A stretch of DNA of 35,747 nucleotides from the NCBI GenBank assembly GCA_918219625.1, contig CAKJXT010000010.1:1-35747 (forward strand). The letters run 5' to 3'. The notes beneath the pieces were generated by a model. The model was not told the DNA's origin, did not search any database, and saw only the letters and a list, made by a program, of their open reading frames with translations. Position numbers and translations under genes: made by a program. Position 1 is the first letter of the stretch, and every line of letters begins with the position of its first letter. Source of the DNA: Bacilli bacterium (lineage in GTDB: Bacteria > Bacillota_I > Bacilli_A > RF39 > UBA660). Positions 1 through 7,715 of this stretch are shown here, piece after piece.

Positions 1-57
1 TATTGCTTCTTTCTCCTCAGGTGTTCGTTTCTTATTTTTACCATTAATTCTACTCAT
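1..57 (-). CDS. 5' fragment of a gene, possibly a transposase
   Basis: Nineteen codons beginning with ATG at 57 run off the left edge of the window. The start has a perfect AGGAGG ribosome binding site at 63-68. The visible peptide is basic and then reads TPEEKEAI, which resembles the start of helix-turn-helix OrfA proteins of IS3-type insertion sequences. That identification rests on very few residues and is an inference. The inverted repeat at 92-126, just upstream of it, could be an element end or simply the galE terminator. Confidence 0.35.
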   Translation of the reverse strand, partial: MSRINGKNKKRTPEEKEAI

Positions 58-91
58 ATAATCCTCCTTCATATTTATTTTATCATAATAA

Positions 92-126
92 AAATGTAGA
101 CATCTCTTTTTTGTGTGTCTACATTT
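92..126 (-). terminator. Terminator downstream of galE
   Basis: An 11-bp perfect stem (92-102 with 116-126, core TGTAGACA/TGTCTACA) has a 13-nt loop and, read on the minus strand, is followed by a T-rich stretch. It lies 16 bases past the galE stop. Because it sits between galE and a possible transposase start, it could also be an insertion-sequence end. Confidence 0.6.
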
Positions 127-141
127 ATTATATCAGTTTAA

Positions 142-1146
142 CTATTTCTTCTTTACTTCTTTGACAAAATTATATGCATCACGGCACATATCTTCAATAC
201 CAAGTTGTGCCTTCCATCCAAGTACCTCTAAAGCTTTACTTGGATCAGCATAACAAGCAGCAATATCGCCTGGACGTCTATCAGTTATTTTATACTTTAC
301 ATCTACATTATTAACTTTCATAAATGTATTAACTAAATCAAGTACACTATAACCATTTCCAGTACCTAAATTATACTCATCAACACCCTTACTATTTAAA
401 ATATACTCTATAGCTTTAATATGTCCTAAAGCAAGATCAACAACATGAATATAATCTCTTACACCAGTACCATCATGTGTATCATAATCATTACCAAATA
501 CACTTAAACACTCTAACTCACCATTAGCAACTTTAACAATATATGGCATTAAATTATTAGGAATATCATTAGGATTCTCACCAATTAATCCACTCTTATG
601 AGCACCAATTGGATTGAAATATCTTAAAATTGCAATACTCCATTCATTATCAGAAACATATAAATCTCTTAAAATATCCTCAATCATTAACTTAGTAGTT
701 CCATAAGGATTAGTTGTAGATAAACTAAAATCCTCTTTGATAGGCAAACTCTTAGGGCTACCATAAACAGTCGCGCTAGAAGAGAATACTAACTTCTTAC
801 AATTAAATTCACTCATAACTTCCAATAGAGATAAAGTAGAACCCAAATTATTTCTATAATACATTAATGGTTTAGCTACTGATTCACCAACTGCCTTATA
901 ACCAGCAAAATGAATTACAGCTCCTATCTCATTTTCAGAAAAAATTTTATTTAACAATGTCTTATCACAAACATCACCTTCATAAAACTTAAAATCTTTT
1001 CCAGTAATTTCCTTAATCTTATCGATAACATCAGGCTTACTATTAGAAAAATTATCAATGACAACTATTTCATAACCTGCATCTAATAACTCACAGCAAG
1101 TATGACTTCCAATGTAACCTGTACCACCTGTAACTAATATTTTCAT
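142..1146 (-). CDS. galE: UDP-glucose 4-epimerase GalE
   Basis: This is a cytoplasmic NAD-dependent epimerase that interconverts UDP-glucose and UDP-galactose (or the N-acetyl forms) to supply sugar donors for surface glycans. The 334-residue product shows the Rossmann motif GGTGYIG at residues 7-13, a Ser-rich segment SSSATVYG near 122-129, and the catalytic Tyr148-x3-Lys152 pair (PYGTTK). Length is normal for the family. The reading frame stays open upstream, but ATG 1146 has a GGAG site 7 nt away and places the Rossmann fold at the N-terminus. It is the last gene of the glycan locus and has its own promoter at 1194-1222, so it can be expressed apart from the glycosyltransferases upstream. 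Confidence 0.95.
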   Translation of the reverse strand: MKILVTGGTGYIGSHTCCELLDAGYEIVVIDNFSNSKPDVIDKIKEITGKDFKFYEGDVCDKTLLNKIFSENEIGAVIHFAGYKAVGESVAKPLMYYRNNLGSTLSLLEVMSEFNCKKLVFSSSATVYGSPKSLPIKEDFSLSTTNPYGTTKLMIEDILRDLYVSDNEWSIAILRYFNPIGAHKSGLIGENPNDIPNNLMPYIVKVANGELECLSVFGNDYDTHDGTGVRDYIHVVDLALGHIKAIEYILNSKGVDEYNLGTGNGYSVLDLVNTFMKVNNVDVKYKITDRRPGDIAACYADPSKALEVLGWKAQLGIEDMCRDAYNFVKEVKKK

Positions 1147-1193
1147 AAAACAACTCCAATCTATGCTTTTTAAAAAAGCAATTTCTACGGCAT

Positions 1194-1222
1194 ATAATAA
1201 CACAACATATTTTTAGTGTCAA
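1194..1222 (-). promoter_or_regulatory. galE promoter (-35/-10)
   Basis: On the minus strand TTGACA (1217-1222) is followed after 17 bp by TATTAT (1194-1199), a near-consensus sigma-A promoter. Transcription would start near 1187, giving a leader of about 40 nt. That leader contains a loopless palindrome at 1164-1180 of unclear meaning. Confidence 0.75.
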
Positions 1223-1236
1223 TACAACAATTTTAC

Positions 1237-1713
1237 TTAAAAGCTATCTATAGTATCACTTATTAATTTATTAAACTTATAATTATTAGACTTATAACTC
1301 TTAGGATTAAAACTAGAACACTCTTTAATTAAAGAAGAAACATCCTCTACTTCACCAGTCAAAATAAATCCAGAATTATAAAATTCATCAATAATTTCCA
1401 CCTGATGATCATTAACATGCTCACCATATTTAGAAAGTCTAGGAAAAGCAATAATTTTTTTACCTTTCTTCAATCCATCAAGTATAGTACCAACACCACC
1501 ATGAGTAATCAAAATATCGCAATCAGTTATATACTTATTAAACATATCAATAGGCATCAAATCAATAATTTTCATATTTTTTGAATCATACTTTGTATAA
1601 CCAGATTGAACAACAACCTCATCTCTAATCTTTCCTTCTTTAATCTCAGTATCTATAGTATCAAGCAATCTTTCAAAATTCTTATCATTTGTACCCAAAC
1701 TAACAAAAATCAA
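1237..1713 (-). CDS. Alg13/PssE-like glycosyltransferase catalytic subunit
   Basis: The product is the GT28-type C-terminal half of a two-subunit glycosyltransferase (EpsF, PssE and Alg13 family), which binds the nucleotide sugar and works with the membrane-bound Alg14-like partner encoded just upstream. The N-terminus reads IFVSLGT and the donor-site motif THGGVGT is present mid-protein. About 158 residues, as usual for the family. I place the start at TTG 1713: it has a GGGGTGG site, overlaps the partner's TGA by 4 bp (TTGA), and gives the usual N-terminus. A GTG three codons upstream (1722) is the alternative. The sugar transferred cannot be read from the sequence. Confidence 0.8.
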   Translation of the reverse strand: MIFVSLGTNDKNFERLLDTIDTEIKEGKIRDEVVVQSGYTKYDSKNMKIIDLMPIDMFNKYITDCDILITHGGVGTILDGLKKGKKIIAFPRLSKYGEHVNDHQVEIIDEFYNSGFILTGEVEDVSSLIKECSSFNPKSYKSNNYKFNKLISDTIDSF

Positions 1714-2177
1714 AAAATCCACCCCCCATAAACAGCTTTAGGGTAAAGCTTAAGCATACTTTTCCACTGAACAACAAACATATCAGCAATAGGATATACA
1801 AGCTTACCACTCATACTTTTAGTCTTAATATTAGCAAAAGTCTCAATATAAATTACTTTTTTTCTAAATAATTTCGCAATATAACACATAATAACACCGG
1901 TATGTGCTCCTGTCGTAACAACAACACTAGGTCTTATCTTTAAAAAATAAAATAAACTCTTAATACAATTCCATGGGAAAATATAAATATAACTCAAATG
2001 AGACTTAGTTCCATATTTCAAAAACTTAATCTTAGAACCATATTTATCAACAAGTCCTAAAGTAGACTTAGTTTTTTCTGTAATAATATAAGAATCATAT
2101 TTTTTCATAGTCCTAGATAACTGTAATAGTTCATTAAAATGTCCACCAGTACTAGATATAAATAATACCTTTTTCAT
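1710..2177 (-). CDS. Alg14/PssD-like glycosyltransferase membrane subunit
   Basis: This is the partner subunit that anchors the Alg13-like enzyme to the membrane and helps bind the lipid acceptor. The 155-residue protein starts with the family motif STGGHFNELLQL near residues 8-19 and carries a conserved segment VVVTTGAHTGV near 85-95. Its stop codon overlaps the start of the downstream partner by 4 bp, which suggests translational coupling and a 1:1 complex. It lies 7 bp after a GT4 enzyme, so the three genes form one operon that probably adds two sugars in sequence. Confidence 0.82.
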   Translation of the reverse strand: MKKVLFISSTGGHFNELLQLSRTMKKYDSYIITEKTKSTLGLVDKYGSKIKFLKYGTKSHLSYIYIFPWNCIKSLFYFLKIRPSVVVTTGAHTGVIMCYIAKLFRKKVIYIETFANIKTKSMSGKLVYPIADMFVVQWKSMLKLYPKAVYGGWIF

Positions 2178-2184
2178 ACCTCAC

Positions 2185-3300
2185 CTACTTTATAATTTTT
2201 TTCCATTTATCTCTTATCTCTTCCAAAGAATATTTATCAGCTTTTTTCAAAGCATTATTACCCATTATAAACCTTCTACTGTAATTATTAATCAAATTAC
2301 AAGTTCTTTTAGCAAATTCATCTTTATTCCTATCTTTAATTAAATAGCCATCCCAATTACTACTAATAATCTCACGAGCACCCTCAGCAGAATCAAATGC
2401 AACACAAGGAACACCATAAGAAAATGCCTCTAATAAAACAATACCAAAAGATTCAGTATAAGAAGTCATTAAATAAACTGATGATTGAGATAAAATTTTA
2501 CCTACGTGTTCCTTATCTAAAAATCCATGCATAATAACACTATCAGATAAACCTAATTTATTTATTTTAGAAATAATTTTATCTCTTTCCTCACCATCGC
2601 CAATTATATTTAACTTCCACTCTGGATAACTCATATGTATTAAATTAAATACATCAATCAAATCCAAAAATCCCTTTTCCTTAGACAATCTACCAATACT
2701 AACTAAATTACAATTCTTTAAATCAGATTTAATATTTGCCTTTGCAACCAAATTAGGAATATAAACACATTTAGGTTTTACTCTATCCTTATAAAAATCA
2801 GTTAAATCCTTAGAAACTAAAACAAAGTAATCTAAATTACTACAACTATCAATTATCTTATTCGCATACTTCATATTCCCATGATGATGATTATGTTCCC
2901 AACCTATTTTTAAAACACCATCTTTAGCATACTCACCTAACCACTTATTATGAATATCACGAGTTGAAATTATAACATCAGCATCACATTCTTTAATATA
3001 GTTAATCATCAACTCTTTCTTTAATTTAAGAATCTTAACACTTTTAATTCCTTCCTTAAGAGTACTAATTAATTTTAATTTTTTTAAATTATCTTTAAAC
3101 TCTTTTTTATTTGGTTTTAAATCACTTAAATAAGTAATCTTAACTCTTCTATCTAATCTATTAACAGGCTTATCATAAACCTTATAAGTAGAAACAATTT
3201 CTACGATATAATCGTCAACTAAACTATTAGCCAAATCACTTATAGCTCTTTCAATTCCTCCATAACCTAAGTGTAAAGCTAAAATAACAACCCTCTTCAT
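2185..3300 (-). CDS. GT4-family glycosyltransferase
   Basis: A retaining GT-B glycosyltransferase that transfers a sugar from a nucleotide donor onto a growing glycan. In the 371-residue product the N-terminal domain opens with a glycine-rich loop (GYGGIERA, near 13-20). The C-terminal domain contains GRLSKEKG near 203-210 and the E-x7-E donor motif at Glu283/Glu291 (ESFGIVLLE). I chose ATG 3300, which has GAGGTGAG just upstream, rather than the in-frame GTG at 3306 inside that site. It is first in the operon with the Alg14/Alg13 pair. Donor and acceptor are unknown. Confidence 0.85.
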   Translation of the reverse strand: MKRVVILALHLGYGGIERAISDLANSLVDDYIVEIVSTYKVYDKPVNRLDRRVKITYLSDLKPNKKEFKDNLKKLKLISTLKEGIKSVKILKLKKELMINYIKECDADVIISTRDIHNKWLGEYAKDGVLKIGWEHNHHHGNMKYANKIIDSCSNLDYFVLVSKDLTDFYKDRVKPKCVYIPNLVAKANIKSDLKNCNLVSIGRLSKEKGFLDLIDVFNLIHMSYPEWKLNIIGDGEERDKIISKINKLGLSDSVIMHGFLDKEHVGKILSQSSVYLMTSYTESFGIVLLEAFSYGVPCVAFDSAEGAREIISSNWDGYLIKDRNKDEFAKRTCNLINNYSRRFIMGNNALKKADKYSLEEIRDKWKKIIK

Positions 3301-3330
3301 ACTCACCTCATTCTATAAACCCCTATAATA

Positions 3331-3359
3331 ATTATAAAATAATTAAAAAAAATAGTAAA
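3331..3359 (-). promoter_or_regulatory. Possible promoter of the GT4-Alg14-Alg13 operon
   Basis: A perfect minus-strand TATAAT at 3331-3336 is preceded by TTTACT (3354-3359) with 17 bp between them. The -35 is weak and overlaps the terminator stem of the upstream gene. Confidence 0.4.
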
Positions 3360-3373
3360 GTTAATTACTATTT
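3350..3373 (-). terminator. Terminator after the DUF4956 gene
   Basis: A 9-bp stem (3350-3358 with 3365-3373) and 6-nt loop are followed on the minus strand by a run of T. It closes the VTC-DUF4956 operon. Confidence 0.6.
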
Positions 3374-3390
3374 AAAATTAAAAAGAATAC

Positions 3391-4071
3391 CTAAAATTGG
3401 CATTCTCCATCTTGAGTTAATAAATTAAAGGATGTAATTTCTTTAATTTTACTTAAACTATTTTGTAAATCATTTGCGTCACTACAATATAATTCATAAA
3501 TAATATCAATATTATCCTTAGTAACATTACGAGATTTTACTCTATATTTAATTTTATTCTCGTTAAGCATATTTTCAATCTTATCGCCTGCTCCTCCAGC
3601 AACAGTATTCTTATAATTAGCAACCAATAAATAAGGAATCTTTCTAGCTGGAATTAAATCAAATAATAAAAGTCCAATAGAAAGTACAATAGCCATAATA
3701 AATACTAATGAATATACTCCAGCACCTATTATAATACCATTACTAATGGACCAAAACAAGAATAACAAATCTCTTGGTTCCTTAACAGCAGTTCTAAATC
3801 TTACAATTGATAAAGCACCAACCATACCAAGTGAAACAACAATATTTGCTTGCATTGATAAAACAACACCAGCAGTAACAATACCAATCAAAGACATAGT
3901 AATATTAAAATTTCTAGAATATATAGTATTCTTACTAGTTAATTTATAAATATTAAAAACAACAAATGAAAATAGTAATGCCATTAAAAGTGTAACTATA
4001 ACCATTTGAATACTAATAGTACCTGTAAAATTCTCTAAAAAATTCTTTTTAAAAATATCTGAAAAACTCAT
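3391..4071 (-). CDS. DUF4956 family membrane protein
   Basis: A 226-residue protein with about four hydrophobic helices in its first 140 residues, followed by a soluble domain of about 80 residues that resembles a small alpha/beta regulatory fold. The conserved core of the family is visible around residues 75-105 (MVGALSIVRFRTAVKEPRD). Biochemical function is not established. The family commonly occurs next to VTC-domain and CotH proteins, as here: the start overlaps the VTC stop by 4 bp (ATGA). I chose ATG 4071, with GGAGG 7 nt upstream, over the in-frame TTG at 4077. Confidence 0.82.
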   Translation of the reverse strand: MSFSDIFKKNFLENFTGTISIQMVIVTLLMALLFSFVVFNIYKLTSKNTIYSRNFNITMSLIGIVTAGVVLSMQANIVVSLGMVGALSIVRFRTAVKEPRDLLFLFWSISNGIIIGAGVYSLVFIMAIVLSIGLLLFDLIPARKIPYLLVANYKNTVAGGAGDKIENMLNENKIKYRVKSRNVTKDNIDIIYELYCSDANDLQNSLSKIKEITSFNLLTQDGECQF

Positions 4072-4766
4072 AAACAACCTCCAACATAATTTTTAAGAGC
4101 TAACCTACCATTCTTATATTTAGAATAAGAAGATAACTCCAATCCTTTAATTTGAATACAATGGCGTATAAAATCAGGCATAAAACCTGTATATTTAACT
4201 TCCAATATAGAATATCCTTTATCCATCAAAGGAATTCTTAATATATCCTTATTAAAAAAATTCTTAATATCATAACTACATGAAATATTATGATCAATAG
4301 TAATTCTAACTGTTCCAGCATCATACACAAAAGGAGTTCTATCATAATCAATAATAATTTTAGGTTTAAAACCATCACATCTTATTTTTAAATAAAATTC
4401 ATTCAATAACTTAGGATTATCCTTAGAAATATTTAAATTTCTATTATTAATAATATCAAGTGCTTGTTTCTTAGTAATTTCGCAACTAACCTTACGAGTC
4501 ATATTATTAATCTTATACTTCTTTTCTAAAACAATATATTTTTCATTAAAATTGTAAAAACGAATTCTATATTTAACCCTTTTACTTACTCCATTAACTA
4601 CCTGATTTAAGCAAGTATCAGAATAATCATCAAAATATAAACTTCTAATACTATAAAACTTTCTGCCAGATAAAATAGGATCAAGAGAAACCACTGGAGC
4701 TAATCTATGTTTTAATTCTTCTATTTGAAGACTATTAATTAAATATTTATTTTCAAATCTAAACAT
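4068..4766 (-). CDS. VTC-domain protein (polyphosphate polymerase-like)
   Basis: The product belongs to the VTC domain family of the triphosphate tunnel metalloenzyme superfamily. In yeast this domain polymerises ATP gamma-phosphate into polyphosphate; bacterial members are mostly uncharacterised. In 232 residues I see the expected pattern of basic and acidic strands lining a tunnel: FRFENKYLI at the N-terminus, RSLYFDD, KYRIRFY, LEKKYK, and LEVKYTG near the C-terminus. There is no transmembrane segment. The start is ATG 4766 with GGAGG 5 nt upstream; an in-frame TTG at 4781 lies upstream of that site. It is translationally coupled to the DUF4956 membrane protein, which could be its export channel or anchor (inference). 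Confidence 0.82.
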   Translation of the reverse strand: MFRFENKYLINSLQIEELKHRLAPVVSLDPILSGRKFYSIRSLYFDDYSDTCLNQVVNGVSKRVKYRIRFYNFNEKYIVLEKKYKINNMTRKVSCEITKKQALDIINNRNLNISKDNPKLLNEFYLKIRCDGFKPKIIIDYDRTPFVYDAGTVRITIDHNISCSYDIKNFFNKDILRIPLMDKGYSILEVKYTGFMPDFIRHCIQIKGLELSSYSKYKNGRLALKNYVGGCL

Positions 4767-4787
4767 AACTACCTCCAACAATTACTT

Positions 4788-4796
4788 ATTATAACA
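4788..4796 (-). promoter_or_regulatory. Extended -10 promoter of the VTC-DUF4956 operon
   Basis: The minus strand shows TGTTATAAT, an extended -10 element, about 20 nt before the VTC start. No good -35 is visible in the T-rich sequence upstream, which is common for extended -10 promoters. Confidence 0.5.
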
Positions 4797-4814
4797 TATT
4801 AAAAAAAAATAAAA

Positions 4815-4848
4815 AATAAAAACAACTAAATTAATAGAAGTTTTTATT
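4815..4848 (-). terminator. Possible terminator at the end of the CotH gene
   Basis: An AT-rich 9-bp stem (4815-4823 with 4840-4848) has a 16-nt loop and is followed on the minus strand by long T runs. The stem overlaps the CotH stop codon. Low GC in the stem makes it a weak call. Confidence 0.42.
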
Positions 4849-6364
4849 TAAAATATTCATCTAAAAATTGAATTCTTCGACTAGCCCATTCACGAATCTG
4901 TTCTATCTCATACTCAACATCATATTGATACCAACGTTCACTATCACGCTTAGCAGCTTCACTATTAACAAGTAGTTCTTTGTATGAATTTAAATAATTA
5001 TTAATTGTATCCATAGTAATAATATCTTTTCGTAATTCCCAATATCTTTGTTTTAATAAAGATAAAGTTTTTTCATCAAATTTACTAATAATATTTGTCT
5101 CTAACCATTCATAATTTGCACTCAAATTCATATCAAAATTACTATGTAACTCCCCAGTATTAGCCCAATCAAGTCCCCATGTTAAATCAAGATCCCATGG
5201 AGTTATTATTATTTTAGAAGAAGAATCTATCATAGAAAAATATAAATTTTTAGTAACATTATCAACACCAGAAATAAAAGAAATAAATGCATAATAATTT
5301 AAATAATTATTTAAATCAAAATTAGAATCAACAGTATAAAACTCATTATCACCATAATAACTCCTAATTCTATTTTTAAAATTCACTAATGAATCAACTG
5401 TACAATATTTCATTTCTAAATTACCATAAACAAATTTACACCCATTATCAACAAATTTAATATCAGGGGAAATTAATTCGGATAGATAATTATCCGTCAT
5501 ATGATTTACCGATTTTGCAAGAAATCCTGTATCAGAAACATTCACACTCTTTTTACCAACCTTTTGTTTTAAAACAAATAAACCATCATATTCGTTATCA
5601 ATAAAAACCTCAACAAATTCACCACTCAAATCATTATTAATATTCTGATTATCATTAATCCTATTCCATAAAGAATAAGATAGCAAATTACGCACCTTAG
5701 ATTTATCCATAAATAAAGCATCAAGAACCCAGTCATCATCTTCATTCATACCTAATAATGATTTTTTTTTCGAAAACTCAATCTTAAAAGATTTTTTAGG
5801 AAAAAGCGTGCTAGAAGCACCTCTAACCCTTAAAACAGCAGGTTCAACAAAATTATTAGAATTATAAAAACGCTTTTTATAATCATTATCCATTATTCTA
5901 AAAACAATATTAATGTCTTGCCTATCATAAATATTTAAATTATTAAAATTAGGTGGTTCGTGTTTACCCAATTCATCAAAATAATTGATTGAAATTATAG
6001 AATTATTTAAAAGTTTTATTGTTCTTTTTTGAAAATATTTAGCACTATAAATATATATATTATATTCATCATCAGAAATCTGATTAATCTTATATTTAGT
6101 TTTATACGATGATTCAATATGTATTTTATGTAAATCAAATACATTCTTTGAAAAATAATATGTATGGCTATTTTTATCATATGCACCATAATTTCCATTA
6201 CTTGAAATACCAGCAACAAAATCATTGCTCTCTGTATAATTTGAAAAATTAATATTCTCACCATAAAAATTAAAATTAAAAAAAGAAAAAAGTACAAGAA
6301 AAAACAATATAGTAACTAGAATTACAAAAATAATCAATTTATTATCAATATATTTCAACTTCAT
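4844..6364 (-). CDS. CotH-family protein kinase-like protein, membrane-anchored
   Basis: CotH proteins have an atypical kinase fold; Bacillus CotH phosphorylates spore coat proteins. This 506-residue member has one N-terminal transmembrane segment (about 11-32) and a large outside domain. Family motifs visible are RGASSTLFPKKSFKIEF (181-197), a DDDWVLDALFMDKS stretch (209-222), GEFVEVFIDNEYDGLFVLKQKVG (starting at 248), and the metal-binding-like DLDLTWG at 391-397. It has its own promoter and is followed by the VTC-DUF4956 pair, a recurrent trio. Substrate is unknown: a surface protein or the locus's glycan are both conceivable. An extracytoplasmic kinase would need a phosphate donor outside the cell, which is an open problem for this group. 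Confidence 0.85.
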   Translation of the reverse strand: MKLKYIDNKLIIFVILVTILFFLVLFSFFNFNFYGENINFSNYTESNDFVAGISSNGNYGAYDKNSHTYYFSKNVFDLHKIHIESSYKTKYKINQISDDEYNIYIYSAKYFQKRTIKLLNNSIISINYFDELGKHEPPNFNNLNIYDRQDINIVFRIMDNDYKKRFYNSNNFVEPAVLRVRGASSTLFPKKSFKIEFSKKKSLLGMNEDDDWVLDALFMDKSKVRNLLSYSLWNRINDNQNINNDLSGEFVEVFIDNEYDGLFVLKQKVGKKSVNVSDTGFLAKSVNHMTDNYLSELISPDIKFVDNGCKFVYGNLEMKYCTVDSLVNFKNRIRSYYGDNEFYTVDSNFDLNNYLNYYAFISFISGVDNVTKNLYFSMIDSSSKIIITPWDLDLTWGLDWANTGELHSNFDMNLSANYEWLETNIISKFDEKTLSLLKQRYWELRKDIITMDTINNYLNSYKELLVNSEAAKRDSERWYQYDVEYEIEQIREWASRRIQFLDEYFK

Positions 6365-6391
6365 GATATCACCAAACTAACAAATACATTT

Positions 6392-6420
6392 ATAATACAA
6401 CATTTTAAATTCTTTTGCAA
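6392..6420 (-). promoter_or_regulatory. Promoter of the CotH gene
   Basis: Minus-strand TTGCAA (6415-6420) and TATTAT (6392-6397) are separated by 17 bp. This gives a short leader with a GGTGAT ribosome binding site before ATG 6364. It separates the CotH gene from the long glycan operon upstream. Confidence 0.68.
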
Positions 6421-6461
6421 TTTTTTGTAAATAAATTATTATAAAAATCAAACAATAAAAA

Positions 6462-7700
6462 CTATATTTTTTTACCTACACTTTTTTTAAAAACAATTGC
6501 AAAATATGAAATAACATAAATAAATAGTTGAACGAACATTATAACAAAGTATGAATATGAAGCACCTAAAACACTATATTTACTAATTAATATATTACAT
6601 ATAAAATATGAGAAAGCAGAAATTAATATCAATATTATAACTTGATAAACATTTTTTCTCATAGCAATAAAAATAGAAGACAACAATGAATATAATGAAT
6701 ACCATATTGTACCTATCATAATAATTAATAAGTCAAATCTATAATTTACTAAATTAATACCATATACTAATTCCAATACAGGAATACCAATTAAAAACGC
6801 AACAAAAGAAACACCTGAACCAAAAACAAATATTATCATTGAAAGTCTAAAAATAATATTAGATAATCCTTTATAATTATTGCATTTAATACATTCAGTT
6901 ATCTCATTTAAGAATGGATGAATAAAATAAATACTTACCATCGACATAAATGATGATGGCATAAAAATAATTCCAAAAATACCCTGTAATTCATCATTCA
7001 AATAAATATCTATAACATATTTAGGAGAATTTAAAATAAACATAGCTAAAAAAGTAAATAAAAATACAAAAAAGCCCTCACACAATAGTTTAATATTTTT
7101 TTTAAAATTAAATTTACTTGATACCAGCATTTTCTTAACTATAGGAAGTTCAACAACAACTGTAAATAATAAATCAAGTAAAACAATAGAAATAATACTA
7201 ATAGATAAATTTCTAAATATCAAAGTTATGATAAAAAAAACAATAATTAATAAGATAGTTCTAAAGAAAACCAATAAGCCTATCTTATATATAAAATCTC
7301 TTTTTTGAATAATAGCATGTAAAGCATCAAATAATGCATCAAATCCTCTATAACAAACTAACAATAATACCAAAAGAATTTTAGATTCACTATACTTATT
7401 AAAGATTACAAAAATCAAACTCAAAAAAAACATAATAAAACATGAAGTTAAACGATTATAAATATAATCCGTATCACTATATTTATTAGACACATCAGTA
7501 ACTTGATATGTCATTCCATAATAAACTCCAATTGTATAAAAAATAGACGCAATAGCAAAAGCAAAGCTATACTGCCCTGTAGCTTCAATATTTAATAATC
7601 TATTAATAATAATCATATATATCAACGATGTAAATCCATATGATAAAGAACCAATAATATACCAAGTAATATTAAATAAATCAAATTTCTTTTTATTCAT
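6462..7700 (-). CDS. Wzx/GacK-like polysaccharide flippase
   Basis: A MOP-superfamily membrane protein expected to flip lipid-linked sugars across the cytoplasmic membrane. The 412-residue product is almost entirely hydrophobic, with about 12 predicted helices and short basic loops, typical length for the family. ATG 7700 is chosen; an in-frame GTG at 7712 is also possible and neither has a strong ribosome binding site. It is the last gene of the 18164-6462 operon. Because that operon also has an ABC exporter for the main chain, the flippase more likely moves a single lipid-phosphate sugar or a separate repeat unit, as GacK does for GlcNAc-phosphate-undecaprenol in Group A streptococci. Confidence 0.8.
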   Translation of the reverse strand: MNKKKFDLFNITWYIIGSLSYGFTSLIYMIIINRLLNIEATGQYSFAFAIASIFYTIGVYYGMTYQVTDVSNKYSDTDYIYNRLTSCFIMFFLSLIFVIFNKYSESKILLVLLLVCYRGFDALFDALHAIIQKRDFIYKIGLLVFFRTILLIIVFFIITLIFRNLSISIISIVLLDLLFTVVVELPIVKKMLVSSKFNFKKNIKLLCEGFFVFLFTFLAMFILNSPKYVIDIYLNDELQGIFGIIFMPSSFMSMVSIYFIHPFLNEITECIKCNNYKGLSNIIFRLSMIIFVFGSGVSFVAFLIGIPVLELVYGINLVNYRFDLLIIMIGTIWYSLYSLLSSIFIAMRKNVYQVIILILISAFSYFICNILISKYSVLGASYSYFVIMFVQLFIYVISYFAIVFKKSVGKKI

Positions 7701-7715
7701 TTCTATCAACACATT

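Noticed and set aside
1164..1180. Palindrome TGCTTTTT/AAAAAGCA as a terminator in the galE leader
   Set aside because: It has practically no loop, no T run follows on the minus strand, and it lies between a good promoter and its gene.
3746..3949. Plus-strand open frame of 67 codons
   Set aside because: It is antisense to the DUF4956 gene, has no ribosome binding site and no family resemblance. The same applies to plus-strand frames at 8478-8681, 14962-15159, 25549-25782, 29036-29224 and 30473-30766.
6016..6297. Separate 93-residue hydrophobic protein on the minus strand
   Set aside because: It lies wholly inside the CotH gene in another frame; its hydrophobicity reflects AT-rich codons.
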